Shown here: piece after piece, positions 6,291-6,898 of the stretch | How the letters are laid out: each line of letters begins with the position of its first letter | How positions within the stretch are numbered: the first letter of the stretch is position 1 | DNA from: JAEXNA01 sp037968995 | Lineage (GTDB): Bacteria; Vulcanimicrobiota; Xenobia; Xenobiales; JADMJV01 | Direction: 5' to 3' | NCBI GenBank assembly: GCA_037968995.1 | Contig: JBBKWP010000053.1 | Location: 1 to 6,898 of the forward strand | Length of the DNA stretch: 6,898 nucleotides | Program-made: the position numbers and the translations under genes | The notes under the pieces: model-generated | Database searches by the model: none | What the model was told of the DNA's origin: nothing | The model's input: the letters and a program-made list of their open reading frames with translations, nothing else

Positions 6291-6588
6291 GAGCTCTCTT
6301 CAAACTTTCTGTAGTAGCGCGACCAGGAGCCGGTTCCGCCGTTCATTGGGACAATATTGAGATAACCTTCGTGATATCGTGGGTAATACTCCTCGCCCGT
6401 TTCGACATTTTGGATGGTGACGCTGCGTTCCCAGAAAGGCCACTCGCAGTTGCGTCGTGCTCGGTAATCGCCAATCTTGGGTCCTTGCTCACTTCAATGT
6501 GGGTGACGACGCTCTCATCAGAACGTTCGAAAAACCCGCCACTGCCGTTCCAAGGGGCGATCATAGGCGTGGGATGATAGTGCGCCAC
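6287..6588 (-). pseudogene. Frameshifted 100-aa protein with a Csx17-like APWNGSGGF segment
   Basis: Two frames form one gene. Frame 1 starts at GTG 6588, five bases after GGAGG, and encodes YHPTPMIAPWNGSGGFF to SKDPRLA (residue 40). Frame 2 continues with DYRARRNCEWPFWERSVTI to RYYRKFEESS and ends at 6287, where its TGA overlaps the ATG of the 450-aa gene. Frame 2 has no start codon of its own, and beyond the junction frame 1 turns into serine-rich nonsense ending at 6343. One missing base near 6468-6469 (GCG|ATT instead of GCGGAT) restores 100 residues. The PTP...APWNGSGGF stretch followed by S.DPRLA.YR resembles, as I remember it, the N-terminal third of Csx17, which has around 700 residues and is the type I-G CRISPR large subunit. 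The present protein is far too short to be Csx17. A sequencing error, true decay and programmed -1 frameshifting are all possible; I see no classic slippery heptamer. Confidence 0.6.
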
Positions 6589-6589
6589 G

Positions 6590-6895
6590 CTAACCTCCCC
6601 AGCAGAAGTAGCAGATACCGGAGCCATAGTAGTTGTCAGAACCCTCTTCCCCCAAGGGCGATCCGCACTGTTGGCAGGTGGGGCCAGGCCAAGGGATGTT
6701 GAGCGTCTTGAGGCGGATGAGAGCCGGATTCCAGTCGTACGAGGTGATGACGATCGCCCCCGTGCGCACCCCGTCGGCAACCGCGTCCAAGATGTTCGGC
6801 AGTTGCTCGGGCTGAGCCTTCAAGATGGCCCCGAGGATCTCCGACTCTAGAGCCTTGCCATCTCGAATGTGCTGTATGGTCTGGTCCCAGTCCAT
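6590..6895 (-). CDS. Small zinc-ribbon-like protein, start not certain
   Basis: The visible 101 residues have a helical N-terminal part (residues 5-45, with ESEILGAILKAQPEQLPNILDAVADGV) and a C-terminal zinc-ribbon-like end: C74-x-x-C77 (PTCQQCGSPLG) and C95-x-x-C98 (GICYFCWGG), 17 residues apart. Four such cysteines usually bind one zinc ion, giving a structural knob for protein or nucleic acid contact. No catalytic motif is visible. ATG 6895 lies 3 bases from the window edge, so the frame may extend further and the start is unproven. The gene is followed after one base by the GTG of the frameshifted gene, and its last codons contain that gene's ribosome binding site, so it is part of the same operon. 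The family is not recognised. It could be a partner or regulator of the 450-aa protein, which is inference from position only. Confidence 0.75.
   Translation of the reverse strand: MDWDQTIQHIRDGKALESEILGAILKAQPEQLPNILDAVADGVRTGAIVITSYDWNPALIRLKTLNIPWPGPTCQQCGSPLGEEGSDNYYGSGICYFCWGG
6594..6600 (-). promoter_or_regulatory. Ribosome binding site for the GTG start at 6588
   Basis: GGGGAGG on the minus strand ends five bases before GTG 6588 and lies inside the last Trp-Gly-Gly codons of the zinc-ribbon gene. It supports GTG as a real start and close coupling of the two genes. Confidence 0.65.
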
Positions 6896-6898
6896 GGG

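Noticed and set aside
6343..6780. Single long minus-strand frame of 145 residues covering two genes
   Set aside because: Only its middle part (from GTG 6588 to about 6469) is coding; the first part is a shadow of the zinc-ribbon gene and the last part a shadow of the second half of the frameshifted gene.
6287..6898. A type I-G CRISPR locus
   Set aside because: Only one short Csx17-like segment is seen; there is no repeat-spacer array and no cas3, cas7, cas5 or cas1/cas2 gene in the window.

Overview
The window looks like a stretch of chromosome from a free-living bacterium with a moderately GC-rich genome. Genes lie on both strands with roomy, partly decayed spacers. I see no marker gene that fixes the phylum. 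No rRNA, tRNA, CRISPR array or phage structural gene is visible.

Left part (1-1152): a small four-helix membrane protein on + converges, with a 3-base gap, on a HAD-family phosphatase/phosphomutase-like gene on -. Positions 1153-1924 hold no convincing gene, only a short minus-strand frame with a plausible C-terminus. Positions 1925-2461 encode a 178-aa soluble protein of unknown function with a clear ribosome binding site.

Middle part (2461-4660): the 178-aa gene ends at a CTAG, and right behind it lies the 3' third of an IS630-family transposase, cut off at an AT-rich junction near 2770-2780. An orphan 124-aa frame of doubtful status follows. Next comes a secreted glycoside hydrolase family 5 enzyme on - with a signal peptide and both catalytic glutamates. 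Upstream of it are two copies of a 24-bp direct repeat in a cluster of five GATC sites.

Right part (4661-6898): a 51-aa coiled-coil frame on - looks like a short protein or the tail of a decayed larger one. A compact minus-strand operon follows, read in the order zinc-ribbon-like protein (6590-6895), a 100-aa protein broken by one frameshift (6287-6588), and a 450-aa helical, TPR-like protein resembling DUF6880 (4938-6290). The three are joined by a 1-base gap and an ATGA overlap, so they are probably co-translated. The 100-aa protein carries a Pro-Thr-Pro...APWNGSGGF segment that, from memory, resembles the N-terminal part of Csx17, the large subunit of type I-G CRISPR effectors, although no cas genes are present. 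This operon is the most interesting part of the window.
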